Below, piece after piece: positions 45,900 to 63,264 of a stretch of 64,000 nt of DNA (position 1 is the stretch's first letter; the number at the start of each line of letters is the position of its first letter). The notes below the pieces were generated by a model, which was given only the letters and a program-made list of their open reading frames with translations, was not told the DNA's origin and made no database searches. Location of the stretch: positions 1,616,001 to 1,680,000 of the forward strand of contig BSYQ01000007.1 in the NCBI GenBank assembly GCA_030272585.1, given 5' to 3'. The position numbers and the translations under genes were made by a program. The DNA is from Bryopsis sp. KO-2023. Its lineage: Eukaryota > Chlorophyta > Ulvophyceae > Bryopsidales > Bryopsidaceae.

Positions 45900-48800
45900 T
45901 GCGTTTCGATGACTGAGCGGTTAACGTGTGTTGCGGATAACGCGTCGAGTTGAAAAACGTTGAGTTGTGTTAGGTCGAGTGGGACTGTTGTGGGGGGGGA
46001 GAAAAACTGAGAGATTCTGCAAGAAGATTGACGTACATATGCCGTAATCCGAGTGGATGCGAGCAATTTTGAGGTGGTGGCAGTCATGCAGAATTCTGAG
46101 GATCTGCACCAGAGTGCAGTTGTGGTTTGAGATATATATCATCACACGATTTTGAGTGTGCAAGTAGGGTCAGGGTGTTTTACTTCAACGAATGTTACTG
46201 AGAAGATGTGTTGTTTTTCTTTTGAAAGTTTGAGGTGGGGTGAAATGGCCTAGTTTTGAGTTGGCTGGTGTATGGCAGGGCAGTTGCATATTTTGAGGGA
46301 GGCTGGAATTGGCTTCCCACATGCAACTTTGTCTTGTTTACACCGGTTTCAGGAACAAATGTTGGTGTTGTGTATATGTAACGAAAAAGTGAGAAGATGA
46401 TAGGTTTTCGACCGGACTGAGTGAGGCTTCCTTTCAGGATTCCTCATGCAAGTTTCATTCTTCTTTTATCCCTCCCTTGTGCAAATTAGTTTACTGATGT
46501 CCCAGAACTGGAAATTTCTTGTTCACTCCAGCTGCAGTTCTTGAACGAAGAATTGTTAATTGGACAAGCAACAAGAAAAAAAAAACCAGCAGAAAACACC
46601 GAGAAGTTACACAATCAACTCATATGACACTTGATATAAACACTACAGCCAGGCATCAATGTCTTTTTTTCCACGACTTTTCAGGGAAACAGCTTATCCT
46701 TGGGGCCACCTAGCATTGAGATCACAAAACCCTTTGTGGCTTTTCCTTTCTTTCTCGTTTACTTTTTTTCTTTGCGGCTATGCCAAAAACGAGAAAAACG
46801 AAGCTTCGGGCTAAAAAAAAAAAGACAGGATCTAATGTCCACAGACTAAAACCCCCTTTTTCTTTCTTTCATCAATTTCTATCCTTTCCGTCGTGGTGGC
46901 ACTTTTACCACACACACACGTTGTTAACCACCTTGCTTCAACCCAAAGAGATCCCTCCAACAGCCCCCCACCCCCCCGCCCCGATTTCTGTTCCCCTCCA
47001 AAGCCCAAAGTATAACAACAAACATTCGTACACTCTCAAATTCATACACTTCCAATCCCCTCCACTTGAGCACACTCCACAATAGAATCCTCGAAAACCT
47101 CGAAAAACGTGGAGCATCCCCCCCCCCCCCCCCATCTCTCTCTCTTTTCTTTTTTCCGTTTCCCCCCCTCCCTCCCCCAAACCCCCATCTGAAAACTGTA
47201 CCAAACCATGGTCATCGCGATAACAAGAAAAAGTGAAAAAAAAGTGTTAAATGGAGCTCCATCCACCAAAAAAAGTTCAATCGATGATGTGGCAATCTTA
47301 TTTTATCGCTTCTTTTAATCCCCCCTGCTCCCACCTCCCTCCCTTTTTTTTATATATATATAGTAGCATCGTTACACAAAAATCCCCAACCACTCTCTTC
47401 CAACATCCCCCCCCCCTCAACAACAAAATCCCCCGTTTACCCCCCCCATGGTGCTCTGTTCATATCTCTAAGGCACACATGGCCACCGACATTTCTACAC
47501 AGAATCGTACATCGACGAACAGAAACTATATTAGAACTGAAAGATTTTGATCCAACCACGATGCTTGATAGGTTTCTTTTCAATTTTTTTTTTTTAAATC
47601 ACACATGAAGTGACTTTTCCCGCTCCCTCTTTCAAACACAAACCCCCCAAAACCAAATCATATCACTGACCTTCCTTTTTTTTTCTTCTTTCGTTCATTG
47701 TTTTTTTTTGTTCCAAACCCTTGATTTGTTAAAAAAAAAAAGAAAAGAACCTTTTAAGCACGAGCAGAATCATACAAACTCCTTCTTTGGATGACGTGAA
47801 TCTCAAAAAATGTATTTTTTTTTCACGCAGTTATTTTTAGATGTAAGCCTTTTTCGGTTTTTTTTGTGTGATTTTTTTTTTCCCCTTGCAAGAATGTCCT
47901 CTTGGATCAGATTTTTTTTTTGTGTATTTTTTTTTTTTAACAAGGCATCCCCATATGCTTACTTCCCAAGCTTCTTTTCCTTTTTTTTCTTTTCTTTTTT
48001 TCTCCCCTTTTTCGAGTAGAACCCCAAATTCCTTGTTCTCCATCTCCACCCCCAACCCCCCCCCTTTTCCCTCCTTTCCACCCAAATTTATCCTCCTTTT
48101 TTTTTCCAACTGAATATCAAAAACGAATCAATTCTTTGCAAAGCCCCCACCACAGAGATCAATTTGCTCAAGCAAACTGAGGCGAAAGAACAATGTGGAT
48201 GATGAAAAACACTTCCAAACGAAACCTATGCCAACCCTGAATTCTTTTTTCTTTCTTTCTTTCTTTCTTTTTTTCTGAAGACAACCATACAACAACCATA
48301 CAACATTTTTTCTTCCTTGACAGACTCTTCCCCGTCTTGATTCACCCCCCTCCTAACTTTCTTTTTCTCCAAAATCTTTCCCTTGCTCATTCTTTTTTCT
48401 TCGAATTTTTTCTCTCCTAATTTCTTGCTTTCTGGTTGCTTCTTTTCGATTTCGTCGAAATGAAATCCATATGAGACCCCACATGACTTGATATACCCCC
48501 CCCCTTCCCCCTCCAAACAATGTGTTCTATTTTTAGACTCCTTCCAATCTGGCTTCACCGAAAGCCGAAAATATTAAAATACCCCATGCAGAAAGATGTG
48601 TAAAAATAGAAAACATCAAGAAAAAAAAACAAAAAACAAAAAAAACCCATTCCCGATGTCACATAGAAGAACAAACCAACAACTCCCTACTACGAAATAT
48701 CCCTCGCATTTTCTTTTCCCCTTATCGAAAAAAAAACAATGTATTTTTTTTCTTTTTTCGATCAGTTTTCGTAAGGGATTAAAACCAAAAAAAAAAAATC

Positions 48801-49064
48801 CTTTTTTTTTTCACAAAGCTTTTCGCATCGGTTTGAATTTTTCCTTTTTTCCCCCCCCCTTCTCCTTTCTTAATCTAAAAATAGATTTTCTTTCCGTCTT
48901 GAATATGACACCTTAAAAAAAAAAAGATTTCCATCCTTTCTTTATCATAATCTTTTTTTTTTCCTTTTTCTCTACCAAGCGAAAAAATCAAAACATTAAA
49001 ACGGAGCAGGAAAACAAAAGAAAAATACAATCCTTCTTGAATGGACAATATTCCCTCTCTCCTA
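45900..49064. other. Long pyrimidine-rich intergenic region
   Basis: Between convergent genes. From ~46,850 to ~49,000 the + strand is dominated by C and T runs ('ccccccccc', 'tttttttt', CTTT repeats near 48,250) with almost no open frames. It may be extended 3' UTR and low-complexity DNA. No RNA gene was recognised. Confidence 0.55.
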
Positions 49065-53907
<4,843 letters not shown>

Positions 53908-54889
53908 GACGCTTGCTCCGAAGCAAACGGTGAAAAAAAAAAGAATATATCCACGAAATTCACCCCCTCGAAAAGTCGCTGCGAAAGCAAAAAAACTTGC
54001 AAGCAGCGAAAATGCGACTCGTACAGCTTCACGACCAATGGAATGTTATTCTTGAACGATTTTGTTCTTCTGGCGCGAGAACCAGGCTTTCCCATTAGAA
54101 CTCAAACAGTCAGGGGCCACTATAAAAAGCTCGTGGTGGTGGGGAAATCGTCAAAGGTCGCGAAAGTGGTTTTCGCAACGTCACATCATCAGTACGCGGT
54201 TAGCCACCCCAATCAAGCTCCCACACGACACGGCAAGCAAATTCAGACATGTGCGACGCCTTTTTTGCTCAGAAAGGCGACGGGAAGAGAAAGACCGATC
54301 CGCCTTTTGTCTGACATGGGCGGGAGGGCTTCCATGCTTCGTTTGCGTCCTTTGCCACATCGACGAGCTCTGTGGACTGCTGAAGGTCGGCGGTGTGCGT
54401 TCCGTGAGTTGGAGGCATGTCAGGAATGACGATTTCACGCAGAGGGCGACGACTAATATTAGTCGCATCCGAAAAACGCCCAACACACACCGAACGAAAA
54501 AACGAATTAGATTATACGGTTGATTATACCCCGTGGAACGAACGTCAGGCCTACGAATGCCATGTCGTCAAAACGTGAGGCACACGCTTCCAGTTGAGCA
54601 TTTTTCTGGCTGCTGGTCGACCCTTCGACGTATTGTTGCTGGTCCACGTTTGCTGCAGCGATTGATGGAAATAGAATGAACGGGTGAGGTAGGAAGTCCA
54701 GACATAATCTTTTCACTGTCGTGGTAGTCGTGGAGGCGCTGTCGTTGTGTGTTTGTGTGGATGGGTTGGACGCCTGCTTTGTTCGCGCGTTGAGCCCGCC
54801 ACGTCGTCTTCTTATGACTAGGAATAATACAGCTTCCGTGTGAGGGGCTCGTTACAGAATGCTCCAGTCGAATCCGATTGCGGTGTCTG
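53908..54889. promoter_or_regulatory. Divergent promoter region, katanin / HGD
   Basis: The gap between the two head-to-head start codons, rich in CG and TCG/CGA words, as are other 5' regions in this window. An open frame runs through it on the + strand, but it overlaps katanin exon 1 in antisense and has no recognised content. Confidence 0.45.
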
Positions 54890-57422
54890 ATGTTTCGCAG
54901 ATGTTGCGTTGGTGAGCATGAGGCGACACCCTCAAGTCCAACCGAGCAAGTGCCAGTCACAGTGCATGACTTGAGGGAACTGAAGTATCATGAAGGCTTC
55001 GGTAAGAGCGCCCGCCCCTTGACGCTTATGATTCTTTCGTTTTGGCGTCATTTTTCCGTGACGTCTAATCCCGACGTTTTCTCCATTGGTGCTTTTGCGT
55101 TTCCAGGCAATCACTTCAAATCAGAGGCGTTGCCCAATGCGCTTCCCATCGGACAGAACAATCCCAGGGTGAGGTGCCAGGGACGGTTGGTAGTTGGTGT
55201 GCTGTTGTGTAGTGATGTTTATCTGCTGGGATTAACCGTGTATCTCCTACTCATCCGCAGCTATGTCCCTATGGACTGTATGCTGAGCAGCTTTCCGGAA
55301 CGGCATTCACAGCTCCAAGAGGGTGAGTTTCTTTTTCCCCGGTTACGGTACTCACCAGACCAATCAAAAAATAAAGAAAACAGGAAAGAAAATACAAGAA
55401 AAGAAGAAAAAAAACAATATTTTTTTCGCACTTTTGTTTGCTTTTTCTGGAGAGCATCTAGTTGAAACAATGGTGATTATTCATTGACCACTATATCCTT
55501 CCTTCTTGCCATTATGGAATTTTGGGAGGTGGGGTTTTTGTTGCAGGGAAAACCAATTCAGCTGGCTGTATCGAATCAAGCCGTCTGTCACTCACGAGCC
55601 TTTCCACCCGTTAAATTTCCCAGCTGAAACTTTGACGGCAGATTTTTCCAAAGGAGTGGTAACGCCCAACCAAATCCGATGGAGGCCCTTCTCCATACCC
55701 AGCGAGCCCGTGGATTTTGTCCGGGGAATGTTCACAATATGTGGAGCTGGAAAGTAGGTAGCTGTTAAAATTTCTACTGGACTGAAAATATACGATTCAA
55801 AATTTTAGAATACAAACTCTATGTTATTCATCAAAGGTCGATTTTAAAGTTGTTTATTACATCTGTGGATGATGCATTATTGGAAAACCCCTGCAGTATA
55901 TTTTGGACAGAGTTTCGGTCAATTGCATGCTCTGGGCTTGCTGTTTTTTGGTCACCACCAGCAAAAGTCCCAACTGCAATTTCTGCTGTTGACTGATGCA
56001 TTTTGATTTGCAGCGCCCTCACAAAAGATGGCTTCGCAATACACGTTTACACTGCCAACGAGGGCATGCAAGATTCTTGCTTAGCAAATGCTGATGGGGA
56101 TATGCTGATTGTTCCACAAGAAGGTGGGTCTTGGCGTTTCTGTCAAAGTGGCGTTTCTGTGTGCTGCTTCATTTCATTCGCTGTTTCCGTTACCGACCAG
56201 CTTTTCTGGGGAAAAAAATAAAAATTCGCTGGAGTGCTGGGATGGTGCAAGAGAATCCACCTGGTGGAGCAGTCAGACTGTGTAGTGCAGATCGTTGGAT
56301 GAATGATGTGTTGAAAGGATGGGGGTCTGCTCTGTGCAGGGGCTTTGGCGATAAAGACGGAGTTCGGAAAGCTGAAGGTTTCCCCTGGGGAAATATGCGT
56401 TATCCAAAGGGGAATGCGCTTCTCGATCGAGCTGGTGTTTGGACGGCAAATCAGGGGCTACATACTGGAGCTGTTCGAGGGACATTTCAAGCTTCCAGAT
56501 CTAGGGCCTATCGGTGAGAACAAATACATGGGGAATTCTCTGTGCTCCATCAGTTTCTGGGCATTTACATCGAGACGCTGTTCTATTTCCATGACCTTGA
56601 CTCTTCGGTTGCATGGTGCAAGCTATGAGTGTGGGGTCTATGTTAAATTCACAGTGGTGGTTTCTCAGTGTCCATTCCCTAGCTTCAGAAAAAAAGTTTC
56701 ACTGCGGCTTTTGTTGCTCAGGTGCCAATGGATTAGCAAACCCCCAGGATTTCCAATCTCCGGTGGCTTGGTTTGAGGAAAGAGAGTGCAATTTCACGGT
56801 GATGCACAAATTCAACGGGGAGCTGTTCTCAGCGTCTCAGACATTTTCCCCATTCAACGTGGTGGCGTGGCACGGCAACTACGTCCCTTACAAATACGAC
56901 CTCTCCCGATTTTGCCCCATGAATTCGGTGTGCTTCGATCACCCCGACCCATCGATTTTCACTGTGCTGACAGCCCCCTCCCCGGTCAAGGGAGTCGCGG
57001 TGGCAGATTTCGTGGTTTTCCCCCCTCGATGGCAGGTGGCGGAATCCACCTTTCGGCCCCCTTATTACCATCGGAACACCATGAACGAATTCATGGGGTT
57101 GATCAAAGGGGAGTACGAGGCCAAGCGGGGGGGTTTCTTACCGGGGGGCGCGAGTTTGCACTTGTGTATGACACCCCATGGGCCGGACGCCAAGACGTTC
57201 GAGGATGCTGTGGATAAGAAGCATGAATTGCCCAGGAGGGTTGGGGATGGGGCGATGGCTTTCATGTTCGAGACGAATCACACCCCCAGAATCACCGTTT
57301 CAGCGTTGGGGTCGCAGTACATCGATCGGGACTATTACAAATGCTGGGTGGGGTTGAGCAGTCACTTTGATAGGAGCTGGAAGTTGGAGCGTGAGGAAGT
57401 CGAGTTATTTAATACTTGGTAA
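54890..57422 (+). CDS. HGD: Homogentisate 1,2-dioxygenase
   Basis: It opens the ring of homogentisate to maleylacetoacetate in tyrosine catabolism, using Fe(II). Seven exons (54890-55001, 55107-55168, 55261-55322, 55547-55753, 56014-56123, 56340-56513, 56722-57422) join in phase to ~475 aa, slightly longer than the human enzyme (445). Conserved blocks in order: '[20 protein letters not shown]', '[16 protein letters not shown]', '[14 protein letters not shown]', '[20 protein letters not shown]', '[16 protein letters not shown]', '[17 protein letters not shown]' and '[15 protein letters not shown]'. The iron-site His and Glu lie in '[15 protein letters not shown]' and the further His in '[14 protein letters not shown]'. 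The start is an in-frame ATG preceding a short non-conserved N-terminus; no clear targeting peptide. Confidence 0.95.
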
Positions 57423-58150
57423 AGGGGGTTGGGGGGGGGGGGGAGAACCTCCGGAGAAGCAGCGAGAAGATGGCGGATAGGATGGGTGTTAGACAGATTC
57501 TAGAGGGTCGATGTGGAAATTAATGATTGATTTTGATTTCGTAGCTGTTGAAATTTGATACTTTATTGTGGGGGCAAATGGGTGAATTAGTGTACCTTAT
57601 ATTTATGGGCAGCTTTTCCCAAGTTTGTAAGAACAGATGTAACCTGTACATGTTATGTAACCAGCCTATTGGGGTTGATAGGAAAGCTTGATGGACTCTT
57701 TTGGGGGGTTTTAAAGTGAGGTGTTTCACATAGTTGCTTTTCGACAAGCGGATCGTGACTTACGAAAAAAAGGTGTTCTCATACCGATGGTAGACGTTTT
57801 AGCAAGCTAACATCCAATCAACTCTATATACAAAAATGGGCAAATTTGGGGGTGGGGGAGAAAGTAAAAATTAATGCTCATCTCAGACAGACGCCAGTGA
57901 TGCATTAGAATGCCAGCTTCAGCAAAATAAAAAAACGAGCTTGAGAAAAACGGTGTGTTGGAAAAACAATTACCCCTCGATTACGGTACGATTACTGAAA
58001 GCCTGCCCGGTGGTGCGTCATACAGTCATATCGTCTTTCTGTAGTTCGTTCGACGAAAAAGTTCGTCGAAAAAAGGGAAAAAAAAACAAAACGAAAAAAC
58101 GCGACAAAGAAACAAGACGACGGAGTTCTGGCACCAGTGCTGCCGTTACG
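57423..58150. other. Intergenic: HGD 3' flank and UBAC1 5' region
   Basis: No gene was recognised. A G-run at 57,430 is followed by AT-rich DNA. The last ~200 bp before the start codon are A/G- and CG-rich and in frame with it, but contain no better ATG. Confidence 0.55.
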
Positions 58151-61100
58151 ATGCTGGACTTGGTGGTGAGAACGTTGCAGGGCAGCTGTTTGGTGAGGAG
58201 CCTGCACCCTAACTTGACGATCGAAGAGTTGAAGAAAATTCTTCACGAGACAGTGGAACACGACCACCTCGACATCCCCAAGCCGGAATGCCAAAACTTG
58301 GTGCGAGAATGGGAGCCTCATTCACCTTTTTGTGAGTTCTGTATCGTTTTTTTAGTGTTTCTCAGCCATAGGTGAAGCACGCCACGACACGGAGTGAATT
58401 GTTAGGTGGGGGAGTGGTTCAATTTTTTTCCGTCTTGCACTTTATGTTAATAATTCCAGGGGTTCTATCTAATTTCACTCAACTGCACACAAGTGTTGGG
58501 TGAAAGAAAGAAAAAAAAACACAGCTAGGAGACAGCCAAGCCTTTTGTGTTTTTTTTTCCAGAAGTGAATCATCGAGTGAATTCGAAGGGAAAAAATATT
58601 AAAAGGGGAAATATTTGAACTGCGTACCAGGTGTATGGTGGGAATAGCTTGGAGGATGGCCGGCTGAAAGACTTTGGAATTCAATCGGGAGAGTCAGTGG
58701 TGCTGATAGAGATAGCTGATGTCCAATCCAAAGAACCACCTTCGGCGTCCGAGGTATGTGTTTTTGGAGGAAAAAACCAAGGGGGAACTGGGGAAAACAG
58801 CCGAACCAGTCCTTTTTCCACCACAAAATGATGAAGAAATATATTATTTTGCTGCAATTTCCTCCCAAAAAACCCTCCAACAATGAGAATGAAAAGCATA
58901 TTTCAAAAAATATTACGTTTTTTTTTTCATTTACATAGAAAATCGTCTTCCTCACCTGATTCTCTTGGTGGCAATTTTTTGTTGGCACCATTTTAAGATA
59001 ACTGGACGAAAGATTGTGTTACGAAGGGCTGTGTTTCAATTCTAGGTGCCCACAGCGGAGTCCATAGCTGAGGCCATCACAGTTTATGCAAAATCCATCG
59101 GAATGGAGGATAAACTCAACGTGCGGGAGGAACCCAGGAGTCGACGGTCAAGAAGAAGCGCCGCATCATTTGGATACGATCAGCTGCGGTCCATTATCGA
59201 TGCTTTAGAGGGAAGATTCGTTCGACAGGGCGCTGGCCCTGAGGAGGGAGTGGCGGAGCCCCAAGAGGTAGTCAACAATCGCAGATCACTTCTGAGCCAA
59301 TGAAATCAGGAATGCATGTCCACATGCTCCGTTTTTGTTTTTGCTTTTGTTTTTGAGTAGTTGATGAATCTGAAGTGGAATTCGGGGGCGAACAATGATG
59401 GTAAAGTTTTTGGATTGTTGGAATCAATGGGTTGAAGGTGTCTGGAGTGCATATCCTGTGGAGCGATGCAGTTTGATTTGAAATATATATAGATATCTGG
59501 GGCTAAATCACCTCATTGTGGACAGCCTTGGTTGGGCAAGTTTGCCTGATGTAATTTAAAGATAGATATCTGGTTTGCAATCTGAAGAAGTTGGGGTGTG
59601 TCGATTGAGACAGGATCAACCCGAAGAAGGAGAGGGTGAAAATGCCTTCCATGTTCCTGAACCCAACCCGGAGCTCGTTCGAAGTTTGGATGGGATGGGC
59701 TTCTCCGAGGAGCCCGTTCGGAAAGCGCTGTTGCTGCACAGGAACGGCTTGGAGGTGCGTTGGGGTCGACACACAAAAACATGATGCCTGATCAACTTCT
59801 TCTGGACAAACCGAGAATAGCAACAGTAGAAATCAGGAAGGATGTGGTGGAAAGAATCCAATGTGAGGTTTTTGGGGTGTGTTTCAGGCAGCTTTGGACT
59901 GGCTGCTGGAACATGGGGCTGACCCAGATGCAGCCACTCCCTTAACTCAAGAGCAACTGGCCCAGATTTATGGACGGAGACCAAGAAGGAGGAGAACCCA
60001 AGAGGCAGACCCAGAACTCATCACTCGATTGCAAGAAATGGGGTTTTCTGAACAGCATGTGAGTCGACACTCCGCTCGTTCTGGCAGCTTTGTTGGAAAT
60101 CTGGGAAAAAATGAAAAAGGGGTTTCCTGGATGTCAATATGAATATGAGAAGCATATTCTCAATGTTCTGGGATCACATGGTCATTTCTGTGGTGGTGCA
60201 GGCAACTAATGCTTTACGAACGTTTGGCAACAATATCGAAATCGCCATCAGCTGGCTATTGAGACACCAGGGTCAGGATCCCAGCACTGCCAGTCCGGAC
60301 GGAGAAGGAGTAGAAGCACCGCTAGAACAAGAAGGTGCGTGTCGACAGCGCTGGAGCATGGGTTCATTCACTGTTGGCTTTTTGATGAAAAATATTGAAA
60401 GGATTGTTAATGGCCCCGAAGCAGTGAAAAGCAAACGTGGAAATTTTTCATCGAAGATCTTCCACGTTTGTTTTTTTCACTGCTTCGGGGCCATCACCAA
60501 TACTTTCATCCATCCAGAACCAGCAGTTGAAAAAAAAGTGTATAACGGTGTTGGTTTTTGCAAATAATCGACACGATGGATGGATGCACAGGGAGTTCTG
60601 GAGCACAGGAAGAGGCCAACAATGAGAGCGCTGCTGTTCAGGATGACCCAGGCACTGGACAAGCAGCCGAAACCAGCACCAGGGAGGAGCCAGGTACTGA
60701 TCACAATTTTTTTGGGTTTTTCTCAACTTCGTTGCTGAGGTGGGAACCCTCATTGTGGTTTTGTTGAGATTCCGGAGCCCCCCGGAGTCGTACTTTTCTC
60801 TAGAGGATCAGAATTGGACTGTCCCGAATTGGGGAGGCTGTCAATGGCTGGCTGCTGCTTGTAGGGGAGGATATGATGGACGTGGATGAAGAGCCCAGCT
60901 CACCCCACACAAGATTCTGGTCAAACCTGCCAAACATGGGTGCAGAAACGGACAGCGAGACGGCTCAATCTCCAACGAGCCCAGATGCCGTTGAGGGCAG
61001 TGTAGAACCTGAGCCTGAAGTCGAAGTGCCGGAGGACGTGGACATGGTTCATGTGGATGGCAATCGATTGGAAGAAGTTCTGGACGATGAAGGCTTCGAC

Positions 61101-61679
61101 GAGGAGGATGACGTTCTTGGGGTCGATTTTCAAGAAGGTGAAAGAAACCTGCAATTAGTTTACAATGCACGGGTGTTGGTGGTGCCAGTTGCCGGTGAAA
61201 AACGATCAAACAGGAAATCGACGTGCTCAAGGTTCCGCTCTGCGATTTTTCACAGCACTACACAATGAGAGATCACCCAGAACTCTCTATTTGAAGCTGT
61301 GAATCTTTTTTGATGGTGTTGTGGTGTGCGATGTGTGTTGGCTGTACCCACAGGGGAACTGGGTGGGCTCGACCTCGAGGATGTGGAGCGTCTGCTGGGG
61401 GAGGGGGAGGAGGGCACTCAGAGGTTCATTCCGAGGCTGCAACGACTGGCAGGAATGGATGGGATCGGTCAAGAGCAACTTTCCCGAGTGGCCGACGGTT
61501 TCCGCGTTTTGGTAAATCATCCTGGGGCTCTCGAAGAAGCTATGCACAATCCCAACTTTGTAGATCGACTGCGGGACGTTTTGAACATGCTTGGTGTCCA
61601 GGAGGAAGCTGTACAAGTTCCACCACCTCAAGGGGATGAGCCTGGCCCAAGTGGACCGGCACCTGAGCCCGCACCTTGA
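58151..61679 (+). CDS. UBAC1: UBAC1/KPC2-like UBL-UBA ubiquitin adaptor
   Basis: Nine exons (58151-58300, 58631-58753, 59046-59267, 59614-59754, 59888-60058, 60202-60334, 60592-60693, 60865-61137, 61354-61679) join in phase to ~546 aa. The N-terminal ubiquitin-like domain runs 'SLHPNLTIEELKKILHE' to 'VYGGNSLEDGRLKDFGIQSG'. UBA1 is 'NPELVRSLDGMGFSEEPVRK' to 'ALDWLLEHGAD'. UBA2 is 'DPELITRLQEMGFSEQH' to 'IEIAISWLLRHQG'. An acidic spacer and an STI1-type C-terminal domain follow ('LVNHPGALEEAMHNPNFVDR'). The order UBL-UBA-UBA-STI1 is that of UBAC1 (KPC2), which links ubiquitinated substrates to the proteasome as part of the KPC ligase. It is longer than human UBAC1 (405 aa), mostly through acidic spacers. 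One intron carries a long hairpin. Confidence 0.85.
60393..60510. other. Long inverted repeat (hairpin) within UBAC1 intron 6
   Basis: The left arm 'tggccccgaagcagtgaaaa' (60,411) continuing to 'caaacgtggaa' is complemented by the right arm from 60,459 to 60,493 with only an extra A-run bulge, leaving a ~16-nt loop. Pairing extends outward, with about three mismatches, through 'gaaaggattgttaatgg'. Total stem is ~50 bp within a 257-bp intron. It may be a pre-miRNA-like fold, a tiny MITE or a splice-regulating stem. Confidence 0.75.
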
Positions 61680-63264
61680 CAAAGATTCACACATTAAAAA
61701 CAAAGAAAAGGCTTTTTTCCTGTTTTTTTTTTCCTCTTCTTTTTCTTTTTTCCTCCCCCTTTCAATTTCGTGGTTCGGTTCTTTTTTTGTTCAGGTTTCT
61801 TTCCTCCCTTGGTTTAAACAAAAACATCAAAAAACAAAACATCTATATGCTTCGTTCGTATTTTTCACTCGATAGAACTGTACTGTGTGCTGAGAGCCCG
61901 TTTTTTTCTTCTTCCTTGGTTAATTTCGGCTCTTCTGTGGGGATGGGGGGTTGATGCTTGAAAGGGTGGCCAACACTTGGTGGTTCCGAATAAGATGATC
62001 ATTGTAACTTTGTGGGGATTTGTGTATCTGAGAGACACTGTGGTGGTTTGCTGTGATGGATCCTATGGCGTGAAATTCAAAAAGGGGCCTGGGAAGGGGT
62101 TCCCGCAATATTCATCCACCACCACCTTGCTGACCCCCTTGGTTTCAAAGCAAGGGTCATACTTGCTGTTCCCCAGTGCTCCAGCACAGCAGCTGTGGTG
62201 TGGGTGTCGCATGGTCACATCCGTATTAATCATTCTGAGAAGGATGCCCGCGATTAGATGCCCAGCTGTAGTTTTCCAATTGTATCTCTTTGATATTCTA
62301 GAGACAGCACGTAACACACAGAAACGTCCCCTCGCTGCCACTAAAGCAACCACACCTCCCTTCTGCGACAACTTTCGACACCCCGCACAAACACCAGGTG
62401 AACGAAACGCGGGAAGAAAATGGCTTCGGGTCGCCATTCAGGGACGCCTGCCAGCTGGTTTGTGGCGTGCCTGCTTTTCGCGTCAGTGGCTACTCAAGGT
62501 ATGCAGAGGATGTCCCTCACCCAAAGCATGCTGTAAAACCGACTTGCGGAAAATAACTGCATTTGCTGCTGTTTTTCCTGCTGTGAAGTCGGGTACTGTC
62601 GGTACCGAGCGTCGGGCCGTGAAGTGCACCTTTAGACTCATGCAGCAGCTCTAAAAAAAAAATGAAAAAGAAGGCAAATGGAGGTTAACTTGAAGCATTG
62701 TTTGAATTCACTGGCTGACAGTAATGCATGTGATGATTTACAGTTTGTGGGGCGATTCATGATTCCCACGAGTCTTCCAGGCATCTTTTGCAAAAAAAGA
62801 AAAACGATGAAAAGGATGCTACGGTGAGCCCAATCTCGATAAATCCGAGAAATAAATTGAATTCCAGTAAATTCAAAGAGAAGTGAAAAACAAAACGAAC
62901 ACATTTTATGCACAACCCCACAAAAGAATATAAGTCATTTTCATTTTGGATTTGGCCATTAACTTATTCATTAGACTGGCGCGTATCAATTTTCAAAGAT
63001 TCAAGGTGTAAAACCAACCCCCTCCCCCCCCTTGTCCGCCCTGTATCCTAGAACATCTGTTCAGAGAAAACAGAACAGGTCATTTTTTTTTATCATTTCA
63101 TACTTTTTCATTTCCCTCCCCCCCCCTTTTTCTTGGTGGTGCTGCAACAGAACAACTTCAACGTTTAGTTCCTGGTGCAAAAAAAAAAAACAACGCAAAA
63201 ATTTGACAGTTTTGGTGTCGAAATCTGTTTTTGAAATGTTTGTTGGTAAAAGCAGAAGGAAAAA
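61680..63264. other. Intergenic region with one unassigned minus-strand frame
   Basis: Mostly UBAC1 3' flank and the upstream region of the spondin gene. Between 62,063 and 62,437 a minus-strand frame starts 'MATRSHFLPAFRSPG' and ends 'DEYCGNPFPGPFLNFTP'. Its start looks like a short transit peptide and the C-terminal part contains several Cys. No family is recognised, so it is kept only as a possible gene. Confidence 0.35.

Noticed and set aside
46850-49000. Pyrimidine-rich tract as an RNA gene or CRISPR-like array
   Set aside because: Only low-complexity C/T runs, with no regular spacing, stem structure or repeated unit of defined length.
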